Counted from the stretch's first letter, positions 1-6,380 are shown. The stretch: DNA of 7,538 nt from Desulfobacterales bacterium (GCA_018334855.1 JAGXLE010000066.1:1-7538); one strand, 5' to 3'. The notes: generated by a model from the sequence alone, not told the origin. Translations and numbers: made by a program.

Positions 1-169
1 AGGAATTTCCTCGCTCCAGGAGCCTCTTTGCGCCTCAATTTCCGCTCGGAAACCCGCTTTTCCGCACCGCCGTCAGGGCAACAAAGTGCAATTTCGTAAA
101 GCGCAAAAAAAGGATTTCCTTGGAAGTTCAATATCTCCGTTGCGCTGGATTCCTGCGGGGTTATAAAAA
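1..169. other. Non-coding, palindrome-rich segment upstream of polX
   Basis: No open frame with coding character is visible on either strand. The segment holds several short perfect inverted repeats: AGGAA-T-TTCCT at 1-11, GCTCC-A-GGAGC at 13-23, TTTCCG-CT-CGGAAA at 39-52 and AAGGA-TT-TCCTT near 110-121. TTTGCGC at about 28-34 is also the reverse complement of GCGCAAA at about 101-107. An in-frame TAA at 164-166 shows that polX does not extend into this region. I see no convincing sigma-70 promoter here. It may be a dispersed intergenic repeat or a structured RNA, or simply spacer; the sequence alone does not decide. Confidence 0.5.
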
Positions 170-1903
170 ATGGTACCACACAACAACGAAATACGAGATA
201 TTTTAAACCAGGTTGCCGATCTGCTCGAGATTAAAGGCGAGAACCAGTTCCGGGTACGCGCCTACAGGGAAGCAGCGCGCATCATCGAGGGAATGACCGA
301 GCAGGCCTCGCGGATGGTAAAAGAGGAAAAAGACCTTACAGATTATCGCGGCATCGGAAAAGACATGGCGGGCAAGATCCGTGAGATAGTCGAAGCCGGC
401 ACCCTCAGCCAACTGGAGCAGTTAAAGGCCGAGGTGCCTCTTTCTTTGCTGGACCTGATGAAAATACCCTCGCTCGGCCCCCGCAAGATTTCCCATATTT
501 ACAACAAGCTTGGCTTAACAACCCTGGAGGGGCTTGAGAAATCTGCCAGGGAAGGAAAAATTGCTGATTTAAACGGCTTTGGCGAAAAAACCCAGCAAAA
601 TATCCTGGAATCGTTGGGACGCATTAAAAAATCAGGTGCAAAACGTCTGCTGTGGAGCGATGCCGCCCCGTTTGCCGACGCACTGGAAGAATATTTAAGC
701 GGTGTCGAGGGTGTGCGCAGGATCAAGGTGGCCGGCAGCTACAGACGCGGAAAAGAAACCGTGGGCGACCTTGATATTCTGGCGACCTGCAGACGTGGAA
801 CCGAGCATGACCTTATGAAGTCTTTTGTTTCGTATGAAGGGGTAAAAAATGTTTCTGCCCACGGCAAAACCAAGAGCAGTGTTATTCTCCGCTCCGGGCT
901 CCAGGTGGATCTGCGCATTGTTGCCGGGGTAAGCTACGGAGCAGCGCTTCATTATTTCACCGGTTCAAAAGCCCATAACATTGCAGTCAGAAAACTTGGC
1001 ATTGAACAGGGCTTTAAGATAAACGAATATGGTGTTTACAAAGGGGAAAAGCGGATTGCCGGAAAAACGGAAAAGGAAGTGTATGAATCTGTAGGCCTGG
1101 TATATATAGAACCGGAGCTGCGTGAAAACCTTGGCGAAATCGAAGCTGCAGAGGACAACCGTCTTCCCAGGCTTGCCAAACGCTCCGATATCAGGGGGGA
1201 TCTGCATTGCCATACCCGCCGCACTGACGGACACGGCAGCCTGGAGGAAATGGCAGAGGCCGCAAAAGCGCTTGGCTACGGATACCTTGCAATTACAGAG
1301 CACTCCCGGAAAGTGGCCATAGCGGGAGGCCTAAATGAAAAAGAGCTCCGCGTCCATATTCAAAATATCGACAAGGTAAATCAAAACCTGAGGGGCATAA
1401 GGCTTTTAAAAGGTATAGAAGTTGATATCCTGCCCGACGGCTCCCTTGATTTAGACGATTCCGTGTTAAAGGAGCTTGATCTGGTCGTTGGCTCGGTGCA
1501 TTACCAGCAGAGGCTTTCCAGGAAGAAACAGACAGAGCGTATCATACGGGCCATGGATAATCCGAACCTCGATATTCTGGGTCATCCCACCGCCCGGCTG
1601 ATAAACACGCGCGATCCCATGGACATTAATCTGGAAAAGATCATAGAAGCGGCAAAGGAAAGAAATGTAGTAATTGAATTAAACGCACAGCCGGACCGGC
1701 TGGATCTTCCCCACAACTACTGCAAGACCGCGGCGGAGCTTGGGGTTAAAATCGCGCTATCCACAGACGCCCACAGCGCGGAGAATCTAAGCCTGATGGA
1801 AAACGGCATTATTGAGGCACGGCGCGGCTGGCTCTCCAAAGACGACATAATAAACACCCGTCCGCTAAAAGAGCTTTTAAAGATGCTCCGGCGCAATGCA
1901 TAG
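170..1903 (+). CDS. polX: DNA polymerase/3'-5' exonuclease PolX (polymerase X + PHP domain)
   Basis: This is a 577-residue family X DNA polymerase fused to a PHP phosphoesterase, close to the usual length of bacterial PolX (about 570). Such enzymes do gap-filling synthesis in base excision repair, and the PHP domain gives Mn-dependent 3'-5' exonuclease or end-processing activity. The N-terminal lyase-like region (1-90) has a helix-hairpin-helix at 59-77 (YRGIGKDMAGKI). Further HhH-like segments lie at 98-115 (IPSLGPRKI) and 134-147. The nucleotidyltransferase site is GSYRRG at 189-194 with D200 and D202, and the third aspartate is D247 in VDLRI. The family YFTGSKAHN motif is at 262-270. In the PHP domain (about 340-570) the metal ligands appear intact: H346, H348, D353, H378, E417, H444, H472, D533 and H535. 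An in-frame TAA just before the ATG fixes the start; the ribosome site is weak (GCGGGG). Both activities look functional. The gene converges on the DUF1847 gene with 6 bp between stops. Confidence 0.96.
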   Translation: MVPHNNEIRDILNQVADLLEIKGENQFRVRAYREAARIIEGMTEQASRMVKEEKDLTDYRGIGKDMAGKIREIVEAGTLSQLEQLKAEVPLSLLDLMKIPSLGPRKISHIYNKLGLTTLEGLEKSAREGKIADLNGFGEKTQQNILESLGRIKKSGAKRLLWSDAAPFADALEEYLSGVEGVRRIKVAGSYRRGKETVGDLDILATCRRGTEHDLMKSFVSYEGVKNVSAHGKTKSSVILRSGLQVDLRIVAGVSYGAALHYFTGSKAHNIAVRKLGIEQGFKINEYGVYKGEKRIAGKTEKEVYESVGLVYIEPELRENLGEIEAAEDNRLPRLAKRSDIRGDLHCHTRRTDGHGSLEEMAEAAKALGYGYLAITEHSRKVAIAGGLNEKELRVHIQNIDKVNQNLRGIRLLKGIEVDILPDGSLDLDDSVLKELDLVVGSVHYQQRLSRKKQTERIIRAMDNPNLDILGHPTARLINTRDPMDINLEKIIEAAKERNVVIELNAQPDRLDLPHNYCKTAAELGVKIALSTDAHSAENLSLMENGIIEARRGWLSKDDIINTRPLKELLKMLRRNA

Positions 1904-1909
1904 GAGGAA

Positions 1910-2668
1910 TTATTCTTCTTCCGCCGTGATATCCACTTTTTTCCACCCCCCTTCCGGTTCGGGGCGTTTTTCCTTTCTTTTCAGGCGGCCGTAATAGGGA
2001 CTTTCTGAAAGATATACTGCGGCCAGCGGGTTGTGCCCGAGAACTCTGTCCTTTACCGCCAGGACCGTGCAGGCCACGTTGCAGTACTTTATAAACAGCG
2101 TGTCATGCCCCACACACAGGCCCAGAAGAATGGCCAGGTCCACGTTCTGACGGTTAAGGAGCTCTGCCTGAACAATCGGGTTGCACATGGATTCCATGGC
2201 TTCAGGCCCGGCAATTTTTTCCTCTCCCTTCAGGCCGATTGATTCCTTGGGGCTTCTGCCTACTTTGCAGCACACCGAGGCCACGTCAAAGCCCTTTGAT
2301 TCGAAAATCTTTGTGATCATCCGTGCTTCTTTTCGAAGCCCTATGCAGAAGGCCAGTCCCAGGGTGGTATAGTTGCATTTGTCTGCAAACTGTATGACTT
2401 CCTCTATTCGGGGAATGCGGGTTTTAAGCCCCTGTTCATCAAATTCATAGCACTGTGCTTCCTGTATGGAGGCCAGGCGGGCGAATTCCCTGATGTTTGG
2501 CTTGTGGTAATGGGTTGCACCTTCCCGGATTGTCTCCTCATGCTGTCTCATAGGGCAGGAGGGCGGGGCCTTTTCAACCGGGGGCAGGGTATCATTTATG
2601 CCCGCAGATGGATAACATGTGGAACCGTCGCAATAAGCGCACTGGCTGAGAGTGTTTTTATCCTTCAT
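1910..2668 (-). CDS. DUF1847 family cysteine-rich putative metal-binding protein
   Basis: This is a 252-residue soluble protein with no signal peptide or membrane segment. I recognise it as the DUF1847 family, found mostly in anaerobes and of unknown function. It has 13 cysteines: C10, C13, C18 and C38 form an N-terminal CxxC-type cluster (CAYCDGSTCY, then PPSCP). Others lie in the conserved blocks LAFCIGL (105-111), CCKVG (133-137), MCNPI (161-165) and GLCVGHD (183-189), and at C196 and C200; the KDRVLGHNP block (206-214) follows. The number and spacing suggest binding of a metal or an Fe-S cluster, which is inference. The C-terminal tail (about 228-252) is charged and may be a lineage-specific extension. 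The ATG has a good ribosome site, AAGGAG at 2678-2683, with a 9-nt spacer. The gene lies 108 bp downstream of the diguanylate cyclase gene on the same strand and converges with polX. No partner gene nearby hints at a pathway. Confidence 0.85.
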   Translation of the reverse strand: MKDKNTLSQCAYCDGSTCYPSAGINDTLPPVEKAPPSCPMRQHEETIREGATHYHKPNIREFARLASIQEAQCYEFDEQGLKTRIPRIEEVIQFADKCNYTTLGLAFCIGLRKEARMITKIFESKGFDVASVCCKVGRSPKESIGLKGEEKIAGPEAMESMCNPIVQAELLNRQNVDLAILLGLCVGHDTLFIKYCNVACTVLAVKDRVLGHNPLAAVYLSESPYYGRLKRKEKRPEPEGGWKKVDITAEEE

Positions 2669-2707
2669 ATGCAGGATCTCCTTTTACGTTTCGCTTTTTT
2701 TCTGCAT

Positions 2708-2737
2708 CTGTATACAGGTATCGGTTCATGCAGTAAA
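2708..2737 (-). promoter_or_regulatory. Possible sigma-70 promoter and 10-bp palindrome upstream of the DUF1847 gene
   Basis: On the minus strand TTTACT (2737-2732) is followed after exactly 17 bp by TATACA (2714-2709). Each hexamer matches the consensus at 4 of 6 positions. The -10 lies inside the perfect 10-bp palindrome CTGTATACAG (2708-2717), which could be an operator. The site is about 40 bp before the DUF1847 ATG, so that gene could be transcribed separately from the diguanylate cyclase gene. Matches of this quality arise by chance, so this is a weak call. Confidence 0.3.
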
Positions 2738-2776
2738 CCTGTTTGCAAGAGGGCTTTTACCTGCCCTTATATCCTT

Positions 2777-4462
2777 TTAAAGCTTATCATCGGTTTGAGA
2801 ATGCCTGGCTTTTTCAAGGTACATGTTATCATCTGCCATTTTAAACAAAGCCTTTGTATCCACAGGAGGCTCATTTTTTATCGCATGGCCGACAGCTATG
2901 GAAAGGTCCGGTTCCAGCCTTTGAGAATTGTAATTTTCTATCCCCTCATTGATTCTTTTAATGCAGTCTTCCAAGACCTCCCCGTTGCATTGGGGAACCA
3001 GAACAGCAAATTCATCCCCTCCTATACGGGCAATGATATCACCGGAGCGAAAAGCCTGTTTTAAAATTTCCGCTGCTTTACGGATCAGTTCATCGCCCTT
3101 CTGGTGGCCCATGGAATCGTTTACCCGCTTTAGCTTGTTTATGTCACAAACAATGATACCAAGTGGAAGATTTCTGCCTGTTGCCAGACGCTGCATTTCC
3201 TCTTCAAAAAAGGCGCGGTTATATACTCCTGTCAGCGAATCGTGAAAGCTTAAATACCTTAGCTTTTCTTCAGTTATTTTCCACTCGGACAGATCCCTTA
3301 AAATACTTAAACTTCCGATCTTTTCCTGATTTTCATTATGCAGCAGGCTGATGGAGACCGCACACGGCAGTGAAGTACCGTCCTTGCTTTTAAAGGTGAT
3401 TTCATAATTCTGGACAGATCCCTGCTTTCTCAGCTGGTCCAGCATATCTTCCATTGCCGCGCGATCGGCATAGAATTCAAAGGCCTTTTTGCCTTTCATT
3501 TCCTCGAAATTGTATCCAAACATCTTCTCGGCATTATTGTTCCACCGGGTAAACAGCCCGTGTTCATCAACAATCGCTATGGCATCCGGAGAATTCTCCA
3601 GAAGATTGTCCAGAAAATTTCTCTCCAGTCTGTATTGCTCTTTTCTTTTTGCCAGTTCCTGTTCTGTCTGCTTTTGACGGGTGACATCCATTAACATTGC
3701 CACCATGGTGTATTGCTGATCCAGATCATGGAAGGAAAGGATTTTAACATAAACCGATTTGCCGTTTAGTTCCAGTATTTCATCGAGGATAGGCTCCTGC
3801 CAGACCCTGCCGACTCCGGATATCTTCTGTTTAATACGGGACTGATCGTTTTCTTTAAAAAATTTTGTAAAATAAGCCGACAGCAGGTCTTCTTCAGATA
3901 TGCCTGTAATTGAGACAGCCGCTTGATTTACATAAGTGATTTCTCCGTTTTGAGTCAGTTCCAGCAGACCTTCTGACATGTGGTTTAATGTCATTTCATA
4001 GTGTCTTTTGGAATTGAGCAGTTCTTCGGTGATCTGCCGGCCATACAGATTCTTTCTGCCCAGGGTCTTTCCTTTCAGGTAATCCTTGCGTCCGTCTTCC
4101 ACGTATTTGATTATGTAATCAACCTGCCATGCAAGTCTGTCAAAAGGGCCTTTGGCAAGGACAAGATCTGCCCCCAGGTTTATTAAATATGCAGAGTCCT
4201 CTTCTGCGGCAATCGCTGAAAGCACCACAATAAAGCAGTGATCCAGATCCGGGCGGCCCCGGATAAGCTGGCACAGCTTGTTTCCGTCAATATTTGGCAT
4301 AACAAGATCTATAAAAACAACATCGGGAGTATAAGATTCAAGTAATTGAAGAGTGGAAAGCCCGTCGTTTGCTGTAACGACATCATGGCCGTGCTCTGTG
4401 AGAAGATCGGACATGAATTTGCGAAAAACCGGGTGATTGTCTGCGACCAGGATTTGCTTCAA
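2777..4462 (-). CDS. Response regulator with receiver-PAS-PAS-GGDEF domains (putative diguanylate cyclase)
   Basis: This is a 561-residue cytoplasmic signalling protein predicted to make cyclic di-GMP from two GTP. The receiver domain (1-122) has phospho-acceptor D52 (FIDLVMP), S82 and K104. Its acidic pocket reads D8-N9 where most receivers have Asp-Asp. PAS 1 spans about 150-262. A short, charged, probably coiled-coil linker (262-285) leads to PAS 2 (about 283-395). The GGDEF domain (about 400-555) has an intact GGDEF at 481-485, D440 and ND 448-449 in the metal/GTP site, and an inhibitory-site RxxD (R472-D475) exactly five residues upstream. It is therefore probably active and product-inhibited. 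There are no transmembrane segments and no EAL domain. The start is TTG, supported by GAGGA (4470-4474) 7 nt upstream and because the receiver fold begins at once (KQILVADN). No histidine kinase gene is in the window, so the phosphodonor is unknown. Confidence 0.93.
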   Translation of the reverse strand: MKQILVADNHPVFRKFMSDLLTEHGHDVVTANDGLSTLQLLESYTPDVVFIDLVMPNIDGNKLCQLIRGRPDLDHCFIVVLSAIAAEEDSAYLINLGADLVLAKGPFDRLAWQVDYIIKYVEDGRKDYLKGKTLGRKNLYGRQITEELLNSKRHYEMTLNHMSEGLLELTQNGEITYVNQAAVSITGISEEDLLSAYFTKFFKENDQSRIKQKISGVGRVWQEPILDEILELNGKSVYVKILSFHDLDQQYTMVAMLMDVTRQKQTEQELAKRKEQYRLERNFLDNLLENSPDAIAIVDEHGLFTRWNNNAEKMFGYNFEEMKGKKAFEFYADRAAMEDMLDQLRKQGSVQNYEITFKSKDGTSLPCAVSISLLHNENQEKIGSLSILRDLSEWKITEEKLRYLSFHDSLTGVYNRAFFEEEMQRLATGRNLPLGIIVCDINKLKRVNDSMGHQKGDELIRKAAEILKQAFRSGDIIARIGGDEFAVLVPQCNGEVLEDCIKRINEGIENYNSQRLEPDLSIAVGHAIKNEPPVDTKALFKMADDNMYLEKARHSQTDDKL

Positions 4463-4608
4463 TTTTAAATCCTCGGGGTTTAAAGATAAATGTTAACCCG
4501 GGTTACGGGCCGATAACAGAAAGCTTGTAAAATATAATTTTCCGGAATTATAAATACTTTTGACAATTGGTGCATGACCGCGGCTGCCGTCCGGGCCTTT
4601 TTAGCGGC
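4463..4608 (-). promoter_or_regulatory. Leader/promoter region of the GGDEF gene with a 12-bp palindrome
   Basis: The 146-bp gap between the DUF6765-like stop and the GGDEF-gene start is AT-rich in its middle. It holds a perfect minus-strand TATAAT (4552-4547) but no good -35 at the right distance. A perfect 12-bp palindrome, TAACCCGGGTTA (4494-4505), lies 31 bp before the start codon. A shorter one, TTCCGGAA, is at 4540-4547. No terminator with a T-tract follows the DUF6765-like gene, so read-through into the GGDEF gene is possible. No c-di-GMP riboswitch consensus was recognised. Confidence 0.35.
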
Positions 4609-5661
4609 CTATGCCGCAATAACGTCATTTGGCGGCAAAAGATTGCTGAGAACGTGGGCGCGATGAATCCTGGCTGCCTGGTAGAACCTGTAGACAGGAA
4701 GCTTGTCCATGTCCCTTGGTATCTTTTCGGGCTCCAGGTCATCAATGCTTGATGACCATCTGGAGCCCTTGTACCTGGGCACCTTCGTGCTGCCGCCGAA
4801 TAAGTGATTATCGTGCATCGCATCTTTCCAGCCCCTGATGCGGACCTGCTTGTCACCTTCGAGTTCGATGATTTTCTTTACCGTATTGCGAATGTCTTTC
4901 CACCGTCTTGCAGTCCCGCTTTCCGCCAGCTTCGGGGCTTTATCAAGACAGGCTCCAAACATTTCATGCATCGCCTTGCATGCAGCCACATAATCCTTCG
5001 GGTTTTCCCGTTCAACTGTTTTTCCGTCTGTCTCCCGGATGTAGCTCCAGCGCAGGTAGGGCCGGTCAGGATAGGTCGTTGCCGCCCCGTGGCCCAGGGG
5101 AAAGGTTTGGCTCAGACCGTATGAAACCGCCTCTTTCAAAAAGTGCTTTGCCTTTTTTTGAATGTAGTCGAGGATCCCGTCATCAGAGACCTGCAGATCA
5201 ATGCTTCCCGCCCGTATAGCGTTATAACTGTGATTTGCCCCCATGAATCCGTAATGTGCAAACGTGTCAGCATATACGTGGGCGGTTATTCCCATAATAT
5301 AAAGACCGTATGGCGCTTCGGTCGCAATCTCAGTGTTTTGCATCACCATGGTTTTGGCAATCCGGCTGTTTTTCTGACATAAAAGCTTGTCAGTGGAGGT
5401 TTTTCCACTTCCGCCCGGCAGAAAATGAAAAGGCAGCCAGACCTTTCTCTGATCCTCGTTGTCGGCATTTTTAAAGTCCAGCAGCCTGTGGGCAGTCAAT
5501 TCCGCTATCACGCTTCTTCCGTCCTCCAGAAACACTTCCTTATCCCAGATCGCATCATCAACATACTCGCTTGCAGTGGCAACAATCTCAGCCGGCTTTT
5601 CCCGCATCCCGGCAGCCCTGGCCAGGGCATAAACGCCGTAATAATGCATATCAGTTTTCAT
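4609..5661 (-). CDS. DUF6765-like protein, possible metal-dependent hydrolase fold
   Basis: This is a 350-residue soluble protein with no signal peptide or membrane helix. It resembles, from memory, the uncharacterised DUF6765 family, which opens with a DMHYY-type motif. Visible potential metal ligands are H6 (DMHYYG), D35/D36 (YVDDA), H79 (PFHF), H128-x3-D132-x3-H136 (AHVYADTFAH), H144 and H191 (GHGAATTYPD). An N-terminal His, an early Asp and a helical HxxxD..H motif recall zinc-dependent phospholipase C and S1/P1 nuclease folds. That link is inference, and the substrate is unknown. The C-terminal third (about 220-350) is charged, with several Arg/Lys-Trp segments, and has no recognised motif. 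The ATG at 5661 has GAGGG only a few bases upstream and no alternative with a better ribosome site; M5 is too far from it. The gene lies 146 bp upstream of the GGDEF gene on the same strand and has a long, structured leader. Confidence 0.7.
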   Translation of the reverse strand: MKTDMHYYGVYALARAAGMREKPAEIVATASEYVDDAIWDKEVFLEDGRSVIAELTAHRLLDFKNADNEDQRKVWLPFHFLPGGSGKTSTDKLLCQKNSRIAKTMVMQNTEIATEAPYGLYIMGITAHVYADTFAHYGFMGANHSYNAIRAGSIDLQVSDDGILDYIQKKAKHFLKEAVSYGLSQTFPLGHGAATTYPDRPYLRWSYIRETDGKTVERENPKDYVAACKAMHEMFGACLDKAPKLAESGTARRWKDIRNTVKKIIELEGDKQVRIRGWKDAMHDNHLFGGSTKVPRYKGSRWSSSIDDLEPEKIPRDMDKLPVYRFYQAARIHRAHVLSNLLPPNDVIAA

Positions 5662-5682
5662 AAGCCCTCAGCTAATTAAACC

Positions 5683-5712
5683 CCGGATGTTACCGTGGTA
5701 AATCCGGTTTTT
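5683..5712 (+). terminator. Terminator-like hairpin in the leader of the DUF6765-like gene
   Basis: CCGGAT-(G)-TTACC (5683-5694) pairs with GGTAA-ATCCGG (5697-5707), an 11-bp stem with one bulged G and a very tight apex. Five Ts follow on the plus strand (5708-5712). This has the shape of an intrinsic terminator on the plus strand, yet no plus-strand gene ends here. On the minus strand the same hairpin lies 22-46 nt before the DUF6765-like start codon. It could instead be a leader structure or an operator. Confidence 0.4.
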
Positions 5713-5732
5713 GTAATGTTTTGTTCCATTAC
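5713..5732. repeat. Inverted repeat GTAATG-N8-CATTAC
   Basis: Perfect 6-bp arms (5713-5718 and 5727-5732) flank an 8-bp spacer, directly next to the T-tract of the preceding hairpin and about 50-70 bp upstream of the DUF6765-like start. The dyad has the size of a repressor or activator binding site. No regulator gene is adjacent. Confidence 0.35.
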
Positions 5733-5986
5733 GGCTCATTTTGCCGGGATTTTTCGCATACCACTCACTTTCTCCCGAAAAAGTCTGCATGTCAAATATT
5801 TTGCTGGGGTTTTTCTAAAATTGTCGTATCTTGGAAAATGCAACCCGGCTATGCCCAGACAATATTTCTTATTTGGCGCTCCCGGGGAATATTTGTGAAC
5901 TTATATCTGTAACTTCACTTTTTATATAAATGTCAAAAGATATTGCGGTATGCAACAAAATGCAGGGCTATTTGATTCTTTTGGTC

Positions 5987-6030
5987 TTGGCCCGGCAAAA
6001 TTCCGTGTTATATTGAATCCGTGTAGCACG
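5987..6030 (+). promoter_or_regulatory. Putative antitoxin promoter with overlapping dyad
   Basis: TTGGCC (5987-5992, 4 of 6 matches) is followed after 16 bp by TATATT (6009-6014, 5 of 6), preceded by an extended -10 TGT. The expected transcription start (about 6021) falls in a CGTG-TAG-CACG dyad (6020-6030). A ribbon-helix-helix antitoxin could bind such a site to repress its own gene; this is inferred from how such modules are usually controlled. Confidence 0.45.
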
Positions 6031-6046
6031 AAATTCAGGAGGGCTT

Positions 6047-6280
6047 ATGGCCAACTTAACTATTACTATAGACGAAGATACTCTTAAGAAAGCCCGCATT
6101 CGGGCACTTGAGCAAAATACTTCTGTAAACCGTATTCTCAGGCAGTACTTGGAAGTATATGCAGGGGTAAGTCGGGATCAAAGTGATTCAGTCAATAAAA
6201 TCATCGCACTGTCCAATGCTTCCGTTTCCAGGCGGGGAAAACGGCGATGGAGCCGCGATGAACTCCATGAAAGAGAATAA
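6047..6280 (+). CDS. Ribbon-helix-helix antitoxin, VapB/DUF6364-like, apparently without its toxin
   Basis: This is a 77-residue protein with the two-part layout of antitoxins that pair with PIN-domain (VapC) ribonucleases. The N-terminal DNA-binding ribbon-helix-helix comprises beta strand LTITID (4-9), helix A at about 10-22 and helix B at about 26-38. The flexible C-terminal tail ends in KRRWSRDELHERE (65-77), which resembles the toxin-binding W-S/T-R-E/D-E-L signature. Its normal jobs would be to neutralise the toxin and repress the operon. The ATG has a strong ribosome site, AGGAGG at 6037-6042, with a 4-nt spacer. The stop overlaps a following ATG (TAATG), the usual coupling to a toxin gene, but that frame closes after 9 codons and no PIN motif follows. 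The gene converges with the tpiA-secG-tRNA unit. The RHH antitoxin call is firm; the exact family name is less so. Confidence 0.82.
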   Translation: MANLTITIDEDTLKKARIRALEQNTSVNRILRQYLEVYAGVSRDQSDSVNKIIALSNASVSRRGKRRWSRDELHERE

Positions 6281-6309
6281 TGCGTTCTTCCGAAAACCCC
6301 AATATATAG
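6280..6309 (+). pseudogene. Nine-codon ORF at the expected toxin position (possible vapC remnant)
   Basis: ATG at 6280-6282 overlaps the antitoxin stop and opens a frame of 9 codons (MRSSENPNI) closed by TAG at 6307-6309. A VapC toxin would normally start here and run for about 130 codons with a DTN motif near its N-terminus. None of the three plus-strand frames up to the terminator at 6341 shows such a motif. It may be what is left after deletion of the toxin, or a chance frame. Confidence 0.3.
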
Positions 6310-6340
6310 AGATTTACACTTCAATTTTTTCGTAGAAACA

Positions 6341-6380
6341 ATAAAAAAGGGTTTGAAAGCTTTTAAAACCTTCAAACCCT
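6341..6380 (-). terminator. Rho-independent terminator of the tpiA-secG-tRNA-Leu unit
   Basis: Read on the minus strand, AGGGTTTGAA (6380-6371) and TTCAAACCCT (6357-6348) form a perfect 10-bp stem around a 13-nt AT-rich loop. A T-run follows (6347-6343). The structure begins 11 nt after the tRNA 3' end. On the plus strand the stem is not followed by Ts, so it should terminate only minus-strand transcription. Confidence 0.9.

Larger units (their letters stand above)
5662..6046. other. 385-bp divergent intergenic region
   Basis: This region separates the minus-strand DUF6765-like gene from the plus-strand antitoxin gene. It holds a bulged hairpin (5683-5712), an adjacent inverted repeat (5713-5732) and a plausible antitoxin promoter (5987-6014). 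A minus-strand TTGACA around 5790 lacks a convincing -10. Between about 5733 and 5980 I see no gene: the short plus-strand frames at 5695-5898 and 5721-5912 have no family features or ribosome sites. Confidence 0.55.

Noticed and set aside
2708..2717. LexA (SOS) box at CTGTATACAG
   Set aside because: The E. coli-type box needs CTGT and ACAG separated by 8 bp; here the separation is 2 bp.
2504..3064. 186-codon plus-strand ORF
   Set aside because: It lies antisense across the 5' end of the DUF1847 gene and the 3' end of the GGDEF gene, both well supported. Its product shows no family motif.
4463..4608. c-di-GMP riboswitch in the GGDEF-gene leader
   Set aside because: The region is short and AT-rich, and the conserved riboswitch core segments are not present.
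4548..4856. 102-codon minus-strand ORF
   Set aside because: It overlaps the DUF6765-like gene in another frame on the same strand. The DUF6765-like frame carries the family motifs and runs through to 4609.
5695..5912. Two plus-strand ORFs of 67 and 63 codons in the intergenic region
   Set aside because: They overlap each other in different frames, have no ribosome site, and the first starts inside the hairpin. The translations look like random AT-rich sequence.
5987..6014. Sigma-54 promoter at TTGGCCCGG
   Set aside because: The GC element required at the correct distance from the GG is absent; a sigma-70 reading with an extended -10 fits better.
6348..6380. Bidirectional terminator also serving the antitoxin gene
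   Set aside because: On the plus strand the stem is followed by CGAATAATC rather than a T-run, so only the minus direction is supported.
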